A stretch of DNA of 47,641 nucleotides, from positions 1 through 47,641 of the forward strand of contig JAQURG010000025.1 in the NCBI GenBank assembly GCA_028715725.1, given 5' to 3'. Both the position numbers and the translations under genes were made by a program. The notes under the pieces were generated by a model that saw only the letters and a list, made by a program, of their open reading frames with translations, ran no database searches and was not told the origin of the DNA. This DNA comes from Methylococcales bacterium. GTDB taxonomy: Bacteria > Pseudomonadota > Gammaproteobacteria > Methylococcales > Methylomonadaceae. Each line of letters starts with the position of its first letter. Position 1 is the stretch's first letter. Shown piece after piece: positions 19,463 to 30,988 of the stretch.

Positions 19463-19523
19463 ACGGATGACGAGGACGAAAACGGATCATACGGATAGCG
19501 ATAATCTTATCCTATCCGTGTGC
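19459..19523 (-). promoter_or_regulatory. Long inverted repeat spanning the guaB-guaA gap
   Basis: GCACACGGAT at 19459-19468 is repeated in inverted orientation as ATCCGTGTGC at about 19514-19523, and further copies of ACGGAT or ATCCG lie between them. In the minus-strand transcript the stem would enclose the whole guaB-guaA spacer, and the GTG at 19462 of guaA would lie within the paired arm. This could control guaA translation or be a repeat relic. Confidence 0.45.
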
Positions 19524-19531
19524 TGATACAT

Positions 19532-21555
<2,024 letters not shown>

Positions 21556-24500
21556 ATGACCATTCGCGTCGCCATTCGTCACAAAACAATATACAACTTT
21601 GATAGATCTGTATCTTTATCTCCTCATGTATTCCGGTTACGTCCGGCAGTCCATAGCCGGACCCCTGTCAAGGCTTATGCCCTGCGCATTGAACCCAGGA
21701 ATCATTTTATCAATTGGCAACAAGATCCTTTCGGTAATATACTGGCGCGCGTGGTATTTCCCGATAAATGTCAAAAACTTAGCATTGAGGTTGAAGTTAT
21801 TGCCGATATGACGGTGGTTAATCCCTTTGACTTTTTTGTTGAAGATTATGCCGAAAATTACCCGTTTAACTACGACCCACTCACGCTCAAAGAACTGCAA
21901 CCCTATCTGGAAATAACTGAAAAAGGCCCGTTATTAAACCAGTGGGTAAAGGACTTCGACGTCAGCGATCAACCAATCAATGATTTTTTGGTGGCAATTA
22001 ACCGTAAGCTTTTTGAGGCGATCAGCTATAACATTCGCATGGAGGTGGGCATTCAAAGCTGTGAAGAAACGCTGGGAATGCGCAGTGGTTCATGCCGTGA
22101 TTCAGCATGGTTACTGGTGCAGATACTTCGTCATCTTGGATTGGCCGCCCGTTTTGTATCCGGTTACCTGGTACAACTCACTGCCGATATTAAATCACTG
22201 GACGGACCCTCAGGACCGGAGCATGACTTCACCGATTTACACGCATGGACGGAAGTGTATATACCCGGCGCAGGCTGGATTGGCCTGGACCCTACCTCGG
22301 GACTATTGGCCGCAGAAGGCCATATTCCGCTGGCGTGCACACCTGATCCGGCCAGCGCCGCGCCGGTAACCGGCGGCACTGACAAATGCGAAGTCGAATT
22401 TGAATTCAGCAATACCGTGGAACGACTGCACGAAGATCCTCGTGTCACTAAACCTTATACCGATGAACAGTGGTATCACATCGATGCCCTGGGCCAGTAT
22501 ATTGATAAACAATTACTAGACGGAGATGTCCGGCTGACGATGGGTGGTGAACCGACTTTTGTTTCGGTTGACGATATGGAAGGCGATGAATGGAATACGC
22601 ACGCTGATGGTGCGAATAAGCGTGAGCGCGCACAACAATTGACCCTTCGTTTGCGTGATGTATTTGCAAAAGGGGCGATGCTGCATTACGGCCAAGGCAA
22701 ATGGTATCCAGGCGAAGCATTGCCCCGCTGGCAATACGGCATTTTTTGGCGCAAGGATGACACAGCGATTTGGCGCAACCCGGCATTGCTTGCCGACATT
22801 ACAAAAGATTATGGTCATACAGTCAAACAGGCTCAAAAATTTATTCAGCAGGTCAGCAAGCGTTTGAGCATACAGCCCCGCTACATAGTCACTGCTTTTG
22901 AAGACAGTTTTTATTATCTTTGGCAAGAAGGCACCTTGCCGGAAAATCTTGATCCATTAAAAAGCAATCTGAAAGATTCCATTGAACGCCTTACCTTAAC
23001 CAGGCTATTGGATGCGGGTTTAGATCAGCCGGTGGGCTTTACTTTGCCGATTAAGTGGAACTGGTCTGATCAATGCTGGAAAAGCGGCCCCTGGGATTTT
23101 CGGCGCGGTGCGATGTTCCTGATCCCGGGCAATTCACCCATGGGTATGCGCTTACCATTAGACAGCCTGCCTTGGGTTGCACCTGATAAACGTGAAACGC
23201 AGGAGCCCCAAAGTCTGTTTGAAGATTTACCGGAACTGGGCGATTATTATGGTGAGGTGACGCGCCGTTACAGCCACATTGAGGCTAAAGTTAATGAACA
23301 TCCGGAAATTATCGAGCAGGAATCAGGCGATGATGCCGCCATCGAGGTTGAAGTGCCGCATACCGCGCTATGCATGGAGGCCAGAGACGGCCGGCTGTAT
23401 ATCTTTATGCCGCCGCTGACTTTGCTGGAGCACTATCTTGAACTGGTCGCCGCCATTGAAGCGACCGCCGAAAATCTGGCGCTGCCTGTGGTTCTGGAAG
23501 GTTATGAGCCGCCTCGAGATTATCGCATTGAACGCTTGATGGTTACGCCTGATCCCGGCGTTATTGAGGTGAATATTCACCCGTCCAAAACCTGGCAGGA
23601 ATTGGTGGAAAAAACCACTGTTCTTTATGAACAAGCGCACCAGTCAAGATTGGGCACTGAAAAATTTATGCAGGACGGCCGCCATACCGGAACCGGCGGC
23701 GGCAATCATATTACGATGGGGGCGGAAATGCCGGTCGACAGCCCGTTATTGCGGCGGCCTGACTTATTACGCAGCCTGATTACCTACTGGCAGCATCATC
23801 CCGGTTTGTCGTATTTGTTCTCAGGGATGTTTATCGGTCCCACCAGTCAAGCGCCGCGCATTGATGAAGGCCGGGATGAAAAACTCTATGAGCTGGAAAT
23901 CGCCTTCCAGCAAATACCTGAAGGTGAAATCCCCGAACCCTGGCTGGTCGATCGTTTGTTGCGCCATTTACTGACCGATATAACCGGCAATACTCACCGT
24001 TCAGAATTTTGCATCGATAAGCTCTACTCACCTGACAGTTCAACTGGAAGGCTCGGCATTCTTGAACTGCGATCCTTCGAAATGCCGCCTCATGCCCGCA
24101 TGTCACTGGTGCAGACCGTGTTACTGCGCGCGTTGATTGCCTGGTTCTGGAAAGAACCTTATAAACACGATTTAATACGCTGGGGAACCGAATTGCATGA
24201 CCGGTTTATGCTGCCTCATTATGTTCGTGAAGATATGAAACAGGTAACCAAGGACCTGCAACGCGCAGGCTACGGGTTTGATCTGGAATGGCTGGAGCCG
24301 TTTTTCGAATTTCGCTTTCCACGCTATGGCAATACGATGATTGACGGGGTTGACATGGAATTGCGTTTTGCGATTGAACCCTGGCATGTGCTGGGCGAAG
24401 AAGTCAGTAGCACCGGCACGGCACGTTATGTCGACTCATCCGTGGAGCGAATACAGGTATCGGTAACCGGGTTTACCCAAGGTCGTTATATCATAGCCTG

Positions 24501-24954
24501 TAACGGCAGGCGTTTGCCCATGCGCAACACCGGCCGCAAAGGTGAATTTGTCGCCGGTGTGCGTTATCGGGCATGGCAGCCTCCTTCGGCGTTACACCCC
24601 ACGATTGCGCCGCATACCCCACTGGTGTTTGACATGATCGATACCTGGAACGGCCGTTCAGTAGGTGGGTGTACTTATTATGTTGCTCATCCCGGCGGCC
24701 GTAGTTATGATGATTTCCCGGTAAATGATTACGCTGCGGAAACTCGGCGCATGACGCGTTTTTGGGATTATGGTCATACACCGGGTGTTATAATCCGCCC
24801 ACCGCTGGCTGCAACTCCGGTTGCAGCTTCAGATAAACCATTGCTGGCGAAATTCAGCGTCACCAATGCCGTACCCAGAGCAATGGCGCCACCTGACGAA
24901 GAAAGGAGTACTGAATATCCCTTTACGCTGGATTTACGCCATCGCAATCGTTAA
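21556..24954 (+). CDS. Transglutaminase-like protein with DUF2126 domain
   Basis: This is a giant protein of 1132 residues. The N-terminal part (about 1-290) has a bacterial transglutaminase N-domain and a papain-like transglutaminase core with Cys in GSCRDSAWLLV, His in LHAWTEVYIPGAGW and Asp in GLDPTSG. The rest is the DUF2126 region, an ATP-grasp-related domain, with acidic and Gly-rich blocks such as TMGGEPTFVS and GTGGGNHITMG. The ATG at 21556 follows AGGAAAA and begins the family's usual IRVAIRHKT sequence. It opens the plus-strand group with gltA, the ATP-grasp/alpha-E gene and a second transglutaminase, a set proposed in the literature to make or process peptide tags. The substrate is unknown. 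Confidence 0.88.
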   Translation: MTIRVAIRHKTIYNFDRSVSLSPHVFRLRPAVHSRTPVKAYALRIEPRNHFINWQQDPFGNILARVVFPDKCQKLSIEVEVIADMTVVNPFDFFVEDYAENYPFNYDPLTLKELQPYLEITEKGPLLNQWVKDFDVSDQPINDFLVAINRKLFEAISYNIRMEVGIQSCEETLGMRSGSCRDSAWLLVQILRHLGLAARFVSGYLVQLTADIKSLDGPSGPEHDFTDLHAWTEVYIPGAGWIGLDPTSGLLAAEGHIPLACTPDPASAAPVTGGTDKCEVEFEFSNTVERLHEDPRVTKPYTDEQWYHIDALGQYIDKQLLDGDVRLTMGGEPTFVSVDDMEGDEWNTHADGANKRERAQQLTLRLRDVFAKGAMLHYGQGKWYPGEALPRWQYGIFWRKDDTAIWRNPALLADITKDYGHTVKQAQKFIQQVSKRLSIQPRYIVTAFEDSFYYLWQEGTLPENLDPLKSNLKDSIERLTLTRLLDAGLDQPVGFTLPIKWNWSDQCWKSGPWDFRRGAMFLIPGNSPMGMRLPLDSLPWVAPDKRETQEPQSLFEDLPELGDYYGEVTRRYSHIEAKVNEHPEIIEQESGDDAAIEVEVPHTALCMEARDGRLYIFMPPLTLLEHYLELVAAIEATAENLALPVVLEGYEPPRDYRIERLMVTPDPGVIEVNIHPSKTWQELVEKTTVLYEQAHQSRLGTEKFMQDGRHTGTGGGNHITMGAEMPVDSPLLRRPDLLRSLITYWQHHPGLSYLFSGMFIGPTSQAPRIDEGRDEKLYELEIAFQQIPEGEIPEPWLVDRLLRHLLTDITGNTHRSEFCIDKLYSPDSSTGRLGILELRSFEMPPHARMSLVQTVLLRALIAWFWKEPYKHDLIRWGTELHDRFMLPHYVREDMKQVTKDLQRAGYGFDLEWLEPFFEFRFPRYGNTMIDGVDMELRFAIEPWHVLGEEVSSTGTARYVDSSVERIQVSVTGFTQGRYIIACNGRRLPMRNTGRKGEFVAGVRYRAWQPPSALHPTIAPHTPLVFDMIDTWNGRSVGGCTYYVAHPGGRSYDDFPVNDYAAETRRMTRFWDYGHTPGVIIRPPLAATPVAASDKPLLAKFSVTNAVPRAMAPPDEERSTEYPFTLDLRHRNR

Positions 24955-25105
24955 TTGCAGATACAAATTTATCCCCATGAATTTGCAGGCGGACACTTCT
25001 TTTTTATCCATCGAATACAATAATGATGGCAGTTGATCGTGTGACCGAACAGGTATCGAATAACCGGATATAGATAACGACACATTACTATGGAGATTTA
25101 TTTAA

Positions 25106-26410
25106 ATGAGCGATATATTAAAATTGCTAACCCCGGCAACATTGACGCTGGAAAATAAAAGCTATTCATTGCCGACCTACATGGGTGTTGAAGGTGAAAG
25201 AGCTATTGATATTACCAAGTTACGCAGCGAGACAGGCTATGTCACACTGGATGACGGCTATGGCAATACGGGCGCTTGTGAAAGCGCCATCACTTATATC
25301 GATGGAGAAAAGGGCATTCTCCGTTATCGCGGTTATCCCATAGAAGAATTGGCTGCACATTCGCGATTCGTGGAAGTCTCTTATCTGCTGCTTTACGGTG
25401 AACTACCGACTAGTGAGCAATTGCTGAGCTTTTCGACCCGCCTCAATGAATCATCGATTATTCATGAGGACATGCATCATTTTTTTAACGGTTTTCCTCG
25501 TGGATCTCATCCCATGGGCATACTGGCGACCATGGTGGCCTCATTATCCACTTTTTATCCGGTCCCGGATCAACTGGATGAAGCCACGGAAATACAAATT
25601 GTTGCCAATTTGGTGTCTCAGGTACGCACCATTGCGGCATTTTCTTATAAGAAATCAATTGGTGAGCCACTGGTTTACCCTTCTATCAAGTACAAATATA
25701 CCAGCAACTTTCTGAATATGATGTTTTCGTCGCCGGTGCGTGATTATCAACTGGATACTGACATTGTAAGGGCCATTGATATGCTGCTGATTCTGCATGC
25801 GGATCATGAGCAGAATTGCAGCACATCGTCTGTGCGTACGGCGGGCTCCAGTATGGCTAATGTATATGCAGTCATTACTGCCGGCATTGCTGCGCTATGG
25901 GGACCTCGCCATGGCGGCGCAAATCAGGAAGTCATAAAAATGCTGGAACAGATACATGCGGAAGGGGGTGACGGAACTGAGTTTATTAATCAGGCAAAAG
26001 ACAAGAATTCAGGGCATCGATTAATGGGCTTCGGCCATCGGGTTTACAAAAATTTTGACCCTCGGGCCACGGTATTAAAAATGCATTGTGACAGGTTACT
26101 TAACAAACCGGGGCTCAACGATCCATTGCTTGATATTGCCAGACGGCTCGAGGAAATTGCCCTGAAAGATGACTATTTCATTTCCCGAAAGTTATATCCC
26201 AATGTGGATTTTTACTCGGGGCTCATACTTCGCGCGGCAGGCATACCCACCAATATGTTTACCGTTTTATTCGCTATCGGGCGCATGCCCGGATGGCTGG
26301 CGCACTGGCGTGAGATGATTCATGGCGACAATGTCACTATTTATCGCCCTCGTCAGATATATACGGGCGAAACATTGCGCCACTATCAGGACATTACGCA
26401 AAGGTCCTGA
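25106..26410 (+). CDS. gltA: Citrate synthase (type II)
   Basis: Citrate synthase condenses oxaloacetate with acetyl-CoA to citrate. The 434 residues and the N-terminal beta domain (NTGACESAITYIDG) mark the hexameric, NADH-sensitive type of Gammaproteobacteria. Catalytic segments are LHADHEQNCSTSSVR near residue 230, GPRHGGANQEV near 270, and MGFGHRVYKNFDPRA near 310. The C-terminal RPRQIYTG segment is also typical. A GGAGA site precedes the ATG. It sits between two genes of the transglutaminase/ATP-grasp set and looks housekeeping in sequence; whether it shares their transcript is not clear. Confidence 0.96.
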   Translation: MSDILKLLTPATLTLENKSYSLPTYMGVEGERAIDITKLRSETGYVTLDDGYGNTGACESAITYIDGEKGILRYRGYPIEELAAHSRFVEVSYLLLYGELPTSEQLLSFSTRLNESSIIHEDMHHFFNGFPRGSHPMGILATMVASLSTFYPVPDQLDEATEIQIVANLVSQVRTIAAFSYKKSIGEPLVYPSIKYKYTSNFLNMMFSSPVRDYQLDTDIVRAIDMLLILHADHEQNCSTSSVRTAGSSMANVYAVITAGIAALWGPRHGGANQEVIKMLEQIHAEGGDGTEFINQAKDKNSGHRLMGFGHRVYKNFDPRATVLKMHCDRLLNKPGLNDPLLDIARRLEEIALKDDYFISRKLYPNVDFYSGLILRAAGIPTNMFTVLFAIGRMPGWLAHWREMIHGDNVTIYRPRQIYTGETLRHYQDITQRS

Positions 26411-26538
26411 AGTATTTTTACGTGGAACTTATGGGCATTTGTTTCCGGAAGCATCATGCCGGTATAAGGATTATTCAAAGCGTTAAATATTATTTGAGTA
26501 ACGACAAGATCCACAATGAACAAATGTAAGGAATAATC

Positions 26539-29109
26539 GTGCGTAACACTAACGGCTTAGCCAATGATATTGGTACGCAGTATTATGCGACGCAACTGGG
26601 CATCTACGATGAAATGTATGCCTCTGAAAATAAAGTGTTGCCTTATTGGGAACGCTTTATGGCTGCACTTGAAAGTATGGGTAGTGAGAAACTTGAACTG
26701 CGCCGTCGGGAAGCTCAACGTCTGTTGCGTGAAAACGGGGTTACCTATAATGTTTATGGCGACTCGCAAAATCTGACCCGGCCTTGGCGGCTTGATCCTG
26801 TTCCGTTATTGATCAGCAACGAAGAATGGGCGGTTATCGAAGCCGGCCTTAAGCAACGCGCTGACCTGCTCGACCTGATACTTAAAGATATTTACGGCAA
26901 ACAGAACCTGTTGAAAAAAGGCTTGTTGCCAGCCGAACTGATTTTTGGCCATGAAGGCTTTTTGCATCCCTGCGTCGGCGCATTGCAAAACCAGCAACGG
27001 CACCTGACTATCTATTCGGCGAATCTTGCCCGCGGCCTCAACGGTCGTATGTGGATACTTGATGACCGTACTCAGGCGCCTTCCGGTTCGGGATATGCAT
27101 TGGAAAACCGTACCGTGATGACGCGTGTTCTGCCTGATATTTTCCGTGAGACGCAGGTCCATCGGTTATCCGGCTTTTTCAGATCGCTATGTAAAGGGCT
27201 CGCAGATATCGCCCCGCATAATAAGGAAGATCCCCGCATCGTCATACTCACACCCGGCCCGCTCAATGAAACCTACTTTGAACATGCTTATCTGTCATCC
27301 TATTTAGGTTATACACTGGTTCAGGGTGGCGATCTGACCGTGCGTGACGGTCATGTATGGCTCAAATCCCTGGACGGCCTGCAACCTGTAGATGTGATTC
27401 TACGCCGTATTGATGATTCCTTTTGTGATCCCCTGGAATTACGCACCAGTTCCCGCCTGGGTATTCCAGGTCTTTTGGAAGCTGTGCGCAGGGGCAATGT
27501 CGCCATTGCCAACCCTTTAGGCAGCAGTATTCTTGAAAACCCCGGCTTATTGGCATTTTTACCTCGCCTGGCCCGTTATTTTCTGAATCAGGAACTTAAA
27601 CTGTCCTCAGTAGCAACATGGTGGTGCGGTCAGCGCCGGGAATGTGATTTTGTATTACAAAATCTTGAAAATCTGGTTATTAAACCTCTTAACCGTAGTC
27701 AGGAGACTCACGCATTATTTGGAGGGCTACTAAGCAGCAAAGAGAAAGAACACCTGCGCGGCCGAATTTTAGCTAAACCGCATCTGTTCATCGGCCAGGA
27801 ACAAGTCAGTTTCACGACGCTCCCGGCATTCATCGACCGTCATATCGAACCGCGCAATGCAGTTTTACGCAATTTTGTTGTCGCAAGCGGAAATGATTAT
27901 GTAGTAATGCCCGGAGGATTAACCCGTGTGGCGCGTCAAAAAGATAATTTTATTGTTTCGAACCAGGCGGGTGGAATCAGCAAAGATACCTGGGTTCTGG
28001 CACCTGAACCTGAAAAGCCGATAAATCTATGGACCCAACCGAGTCGTAATCAATTGATTGACACTGTCACCGAAGCGCTGACCAGTCGGGCGGCTGACAA
28101 TCTGTTTTGGGTCGGCCGCCATCTTGAGCGTGTAGAAGCTATCTCACGGCTGTTGCGCACAGTCTTGCTAAAATTACGGGAAGCTCTTGAATTCAAAGAC
28201 TCTATTGATAATGATTGTCTGTCAGTATTATTGCGTGCGCTGACTCAGGTCACTGGCACTTATCCTGGTTTTATAAAAGACGATGCACAACTGTTGGCAG
28301 CACCGCAGGATGAGCTCCTGTCTCTGGCTAAAGACAATCATCGCAAAGGCTCCTTAACGGCCAATATTCACGCCTTTGTGCACTCTGCTTTCAGTATTCG
28401 TGACTTTTGGTCTCAGGATACCTGGCGCAGCGTCGATAATATTCACCGCCGATGGCAGCAAAAGGTCATTAATAATGAAATGACTGTTGAACAGTTGCAG
28501 AAAAATCTGGATGATTTGATTACAGGCGTCGTCGCATTTACCGGTTTAACCAGTGAGAATATGACTCGAGAAGCCGCCTGGTTGATGCTGGACAGTGGCC
28601 GCAGACTGGAGCGCGCTCTGGCGCTTATTGCATTACTCCGATCCACGGTGGCGCTTCGGCACGAAGACGCCTTACAAAGCCAGATTCTTGAAGCTGTCCT
28701 TGTTTCAACTGACAGCTTAACTATTTATCAGCGGCGCTACCGCTCTTATATCCAGTTGTCGAGAGTGCTGGAGTTATTACTACTGGATGAATCACACCCC
28801 CGATCTCTCGCTTACCAATTGTATCAGCTAACTACTCATATAAGCGCCTTGCCGAGAACCAGGGAAAAGTGTCATCTGAGTGAAGAGGAACGTTTAATTT
28901 TAAAGGCTTATGCTGACGTGCGTCTGGTCAATGTGCTGAAATTGATCCAAACCAATGATAATGCAGGCATTTATTCTGACCTGGAGTGTATGCTAGCAAG
29001 TACGGCTGATTTGTTATGGCAATGTGCAGAAGTTATCGCACAGACCTATTTCAGTCACTCTCAGACTTCACAGCTTATAACACTCAATACTCCCGAGGAC
29101 GAACTGTGA
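26539..29109 (+). CDS. Circularly permuted ATP-grasp type 2 / alpha-E fusion protein
   Basis: This 856-residue protein joins two units that are often separate genes. The N-terminal 480 residues are a circularly permuted ATP-grasp domain (DUF404/DUF407), with NGVTYNVYGD near residue 70, ILDDRTQAPSGSGYALENR near 175 and PGGLTRVA near 460. The C-terminal part (about 535-840) is the all-helical alpha-E domain (DUF403), opening with TSRAADNLFWVGRHLERVE. The family is predicted to make peptide bonds, with the transglutaminase-fold partners acting as peptidases. The start is GTG, with AAGGAAT nine bases upstream. The stop overlaps the next gene's GTG (GTGA). Confidence 0.88.
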   Translation: MRNTNGLANDIGTQYYATQLGIYDEMYASENKVLPYWERFMAALESMGSEKLELRRREAQRLLRENGVTYNVYGDSQNLTRPWRLDPVPLLISNEEWAVIEAGLKQRADLLDLILKDIYGKQNLLKKGLLPAELIFGHEGFLHPCVGALQNQQRHLTIYSANLARGLNGRMWILDDRTQAPSGSGYALENRTVMTRVLPDIFRETQVHRLSGFFRSLCKGLADIAPHNKEDPRIVILTPGPLNETYFEHAYLSSYLGYTLVQGGDLTVRDGHVWLKSLDGLQPVDVILRRIDDSFCDPLELRTSSRLGIPGLLEAVRRGNVAIANPLGSSILENPGLLAFLPRLARYFLNQELKLSSVATWWCGQRRECDFVLQNLENLVIKPLNRSQETHALFGGLLSSKEKEHLRGRILAKPHLFIGQEQVSFTTLPAFIDRHIEPRNAVLRNFVVASGNDYVVMPGGLTRVARQKDNFIVSNQAGGISKDTWVLAPEPEKPINLWTQPSRNQLIDTVTEALTSRAADNLFWVGRHLERVEAISRLLRTVLLKLREALEFKDSIDNDCLSVLLRALTQVTGTYPGFIKDDAQLLAAPQDELLSLAKDNHRKGSLTANIHAFVHSAFSIRDFWSQDTWRSVDNIHRRWQQKVINNEMTVEQLQKNLDDLITGVVAFTGLTSENMTREAAWLMLDSGRRLERALALIALLRSTVALRHEDALQSQILEAVLVSTDSLTIYQRRYRSYIQLSRVLELLLLDESHPRSLAYQLYQLTTHISALPRTREKCHLSEEERLILKAYADVRLVNVLKLIQTNDNAGIYSDLECMLASTADLLWQCAEVIAQTYFSHSQTSQLITLNTPEDEL

Positions 29110-30035
29110 AATACCGCATTACCCATACGACTCTCTTTGACTATAGTCAGCCGGTAGGACTTTGCCAGAATGAAGCAAGACTACAGCCACGTGATTTTTG
29201 GCGGCAACAATGTCTATTCAGCCGATTTGAAATTTCGCCGGACCCTGTCGATTTTCAGGAGCATATTGATTATTTCGGCAATCATGTAGCTTATTTCGCT
29301 GTCCAGCAAGCACATACCCGGCTTATCGTCACCGCGCTCAGCGAGGTGACGATATTCCCCCAACAACAGACATTCGATTTATCTAACCGAATTTCATGGG
29401 AAAAAGCGCGAAGTCATTTACAAGAGGTGCCGCTCCAGACGCAGTCGCAAGGCCAGCAGAGCCAGAACCAAATCCAGGACCAGAGTTTCGATACAATTGC
29501 AGCCAGACAATACATTTTAGACTCGCCAATGGTAATAGCGGATTATGAACTTGGCTGCTATGCGCAACCCTCGTTTTTGCCTGATCGGCCATTAGTAGAA
29601 GTCGTAAGTGATTTGATGCAGCGCATTTATAACGATTTTACTTATGACCCTTCCTTCACTACGATTGCTACCCCTTTATCAGATGTACTCAAACACCGCC
29701 GTGGTGTTTGTCAGGATTTTGCCCATCTGGCCATTGCTTGTTTACGGGCTTATGGCATTGCTGCGCGTTATGTCAGTGGTTATGTTGAAACCCGGCCTGA
29801 GCCGGGCAAGCGGCGAATAGTAGGCGCAGATGCTTCTCACGCCTGGTTTTCAGTCTATATTCCGGGCGCCGGTTGGCTGGATTTTGATCCGACCAATAAT
29901 ACCGTGCCTTTAGACCAACATATCACTTTAGCGTGGGGGCGTGATTATGCCGATGTCACACCACTGAAAGGCATCGCTTTCGGTGGCGGCCAGCATAGGC
30001 TGTCTGTATCGGTGGATGTGTTAAGACTGGAGTAA
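29106..30035 (+). CDS. Transglutaminase-like cysteine peptidase family protein
   Basis: This 309-residue protein has the bacterial transglutaminase N-terminal beta domain (KYRITHTTLFDYSQPV at the start) and the papain-like core near residues 175-270. The catalytic Cys is in RRGVCQDFAHL, the His in ASHAWFSVYIPGAGW and the Asp in LDFDPTNN. An unusual Gln-rich insert (residues about 110-130) lies between the two domains. The open frame extends upstream to 29016, but the GTG at 29106 shares bases with the TGA of the ATP-grasp/alpha-E gene and starts the family N-terminus, so I use it. It is the third member of the putative peptide-tag system here. Confidence 0.9.
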   Translation: MKYRITHTTLFDYSQPVGLCQNEARLQPRDFWRQQCLFSRFEISPDPVDFQEHIDYFGNHVAYFAVQQAHTRLIVTALSEVTIFPQQQTFDLSNRISWEKARSHLQEVPLQTQSQGQQSQNQIQDQSFDTIAARQYILDSPMVIADYELGCYAQPSFLPDRPLVEVVSDLMQRIYNDFTYDPSFTTIATPLSDVLKHRRGVCQDFAHLAIACLRAYGIAARYVSGYVETRPEPGKRRIVGADASHAWFSVYIPGAGWLDFDPTNNTVPLDQHITLAWGRDYADVTPLKGIAFGGGQHRLSVSVDVLRLE

Positions 30036-30221
30036 ATTGCAAGACGCAGCACTCGAAAATGCATCTATCCTGTCACAACTGCCATAAATCCACAACTTAA
30101 AAAACACGTTATATCTGTGAATCTGTGGCAGTCTTTAGTCTGCGGCAATGAAAGAAAAGCAGGATAAAATGGCCTTTGAATTCTATACCTTAAACTTTTA
30201 ACTTAACCTGATGGAAATTAT

Positions 30222-30917
30222 ATGAGTACTATTCATTTTATTGGCGGCGAGAAAGGCGGCGTAGGCAAATCTGTTGTCGCGCGTCTGCTCGCCCAATACA
30301 TGATTGACCTTGAAATACCGTTTATCGGTTTTGATACGGATCGCTCGCATGGTTCTTTGCTGCGTTTTTATACCGATTATGCCTCGCCTACTGTTATCGA
30401 TAATTACCAGAGCCTGGATACCATTATGGAGACTGCTTTAGCGCAACCGCAGCAGCGTATTCTGGTTGACCTCGCTGCTCAAACCCATTACCCGTTGGCA
30501 AAATGGATAGATGAATCCGGCGTATTGGAATTGGCGGCTGAACTGGGAATTTCCCTGTGCTATTGGAATGTAATGGACTCCGGTAAGGATTGCGTGGATT
30601 TGCTCGGCAATTTGCTCGACCAATATGGATCGCGATTCAACTATGTCCTGGTTCAAAACCAGCTTCGCGATGATAACTTCAACATTCTGGAATTCTCGGG
30701 CGTCAAGGACAGGGCGTTGGATTTAAACGCCCGGGTAATTACGTTAAAGCGGCTTCATGCGCCGGTAATGACCAAGATTGACGCCAACAGCTACAGTTTC
30801 TGGGCGGCGAAAAGCAAAGATGCGGATAATCGCAGCAGCTTGGGTTTACTGGAAAGGCAAAGGGTTAAAATCTGGTTAAACCATGCCTATAAAGAGATCG
30901 AGTCGGTGGGCGTTTAA
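30222..30917 (+). CDS. ParA/MinD-family P-loop ATPase (TraL-like)
   Basis: This 231-residue cytoplasmic ATPase opens with a deviant Walker A motif, GGEKGGVGKSVVAR (residues 8-21), and has FDTDRSHGS as the switch region. No DNA-binding partner (ParB) is beside it. Length and layout resemble the orphan ATPases annotated as TraL or conjugal-transfer ATPases on plasmids rather than chromosome-partition ParA. Its job is not known from the sequence. It is transcribed alone, 186 bases after the transglutaminase gene, and ends at a strong terminator. Confidence 0.75.
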   Translation: MSTIHFIGGEKGGVGKSVVARLLAQYMIDLEIPFIGFDTDRSHGSLLRFYTDYASPTVIDNYQSLDTIMETALAQPQQRILVDLAAQTHYPLAKWIDESGVLELAAELGISLCYWNVMDSGKDCVDLLGNLLDQYGSRFNYVLVQNQLRDDNFNILEFSGVKDRALDLNARVITLKRLHAPVMTKIDANSYSFWAAKSKDADNRSSLGLLERQRVKIWLNHAYKEIESVGV

Positions 30918-30930
30918 ATTCTTATATCAA

Positions 30931-30964
30931 GTTGGGTTAGCGGTGGCGAACCCAACATTTTTTT
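30931..30964 (+). terminator. Rho-independent terminator of the ParA-like gene
   Basis: A perfect 8-bp stem GTTGGGTT/AACCCAAC (30931-30938 and 30949-30956) with a 10-base loop is followed on the plus strand by A and seven T residues. It starts 13 bases after the stop and lies just before the converging end of pqqE. Confidence 0.88.
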
Positions 30965-30988
30965 ATTGAGTTCTCAGGCCTGACATCA

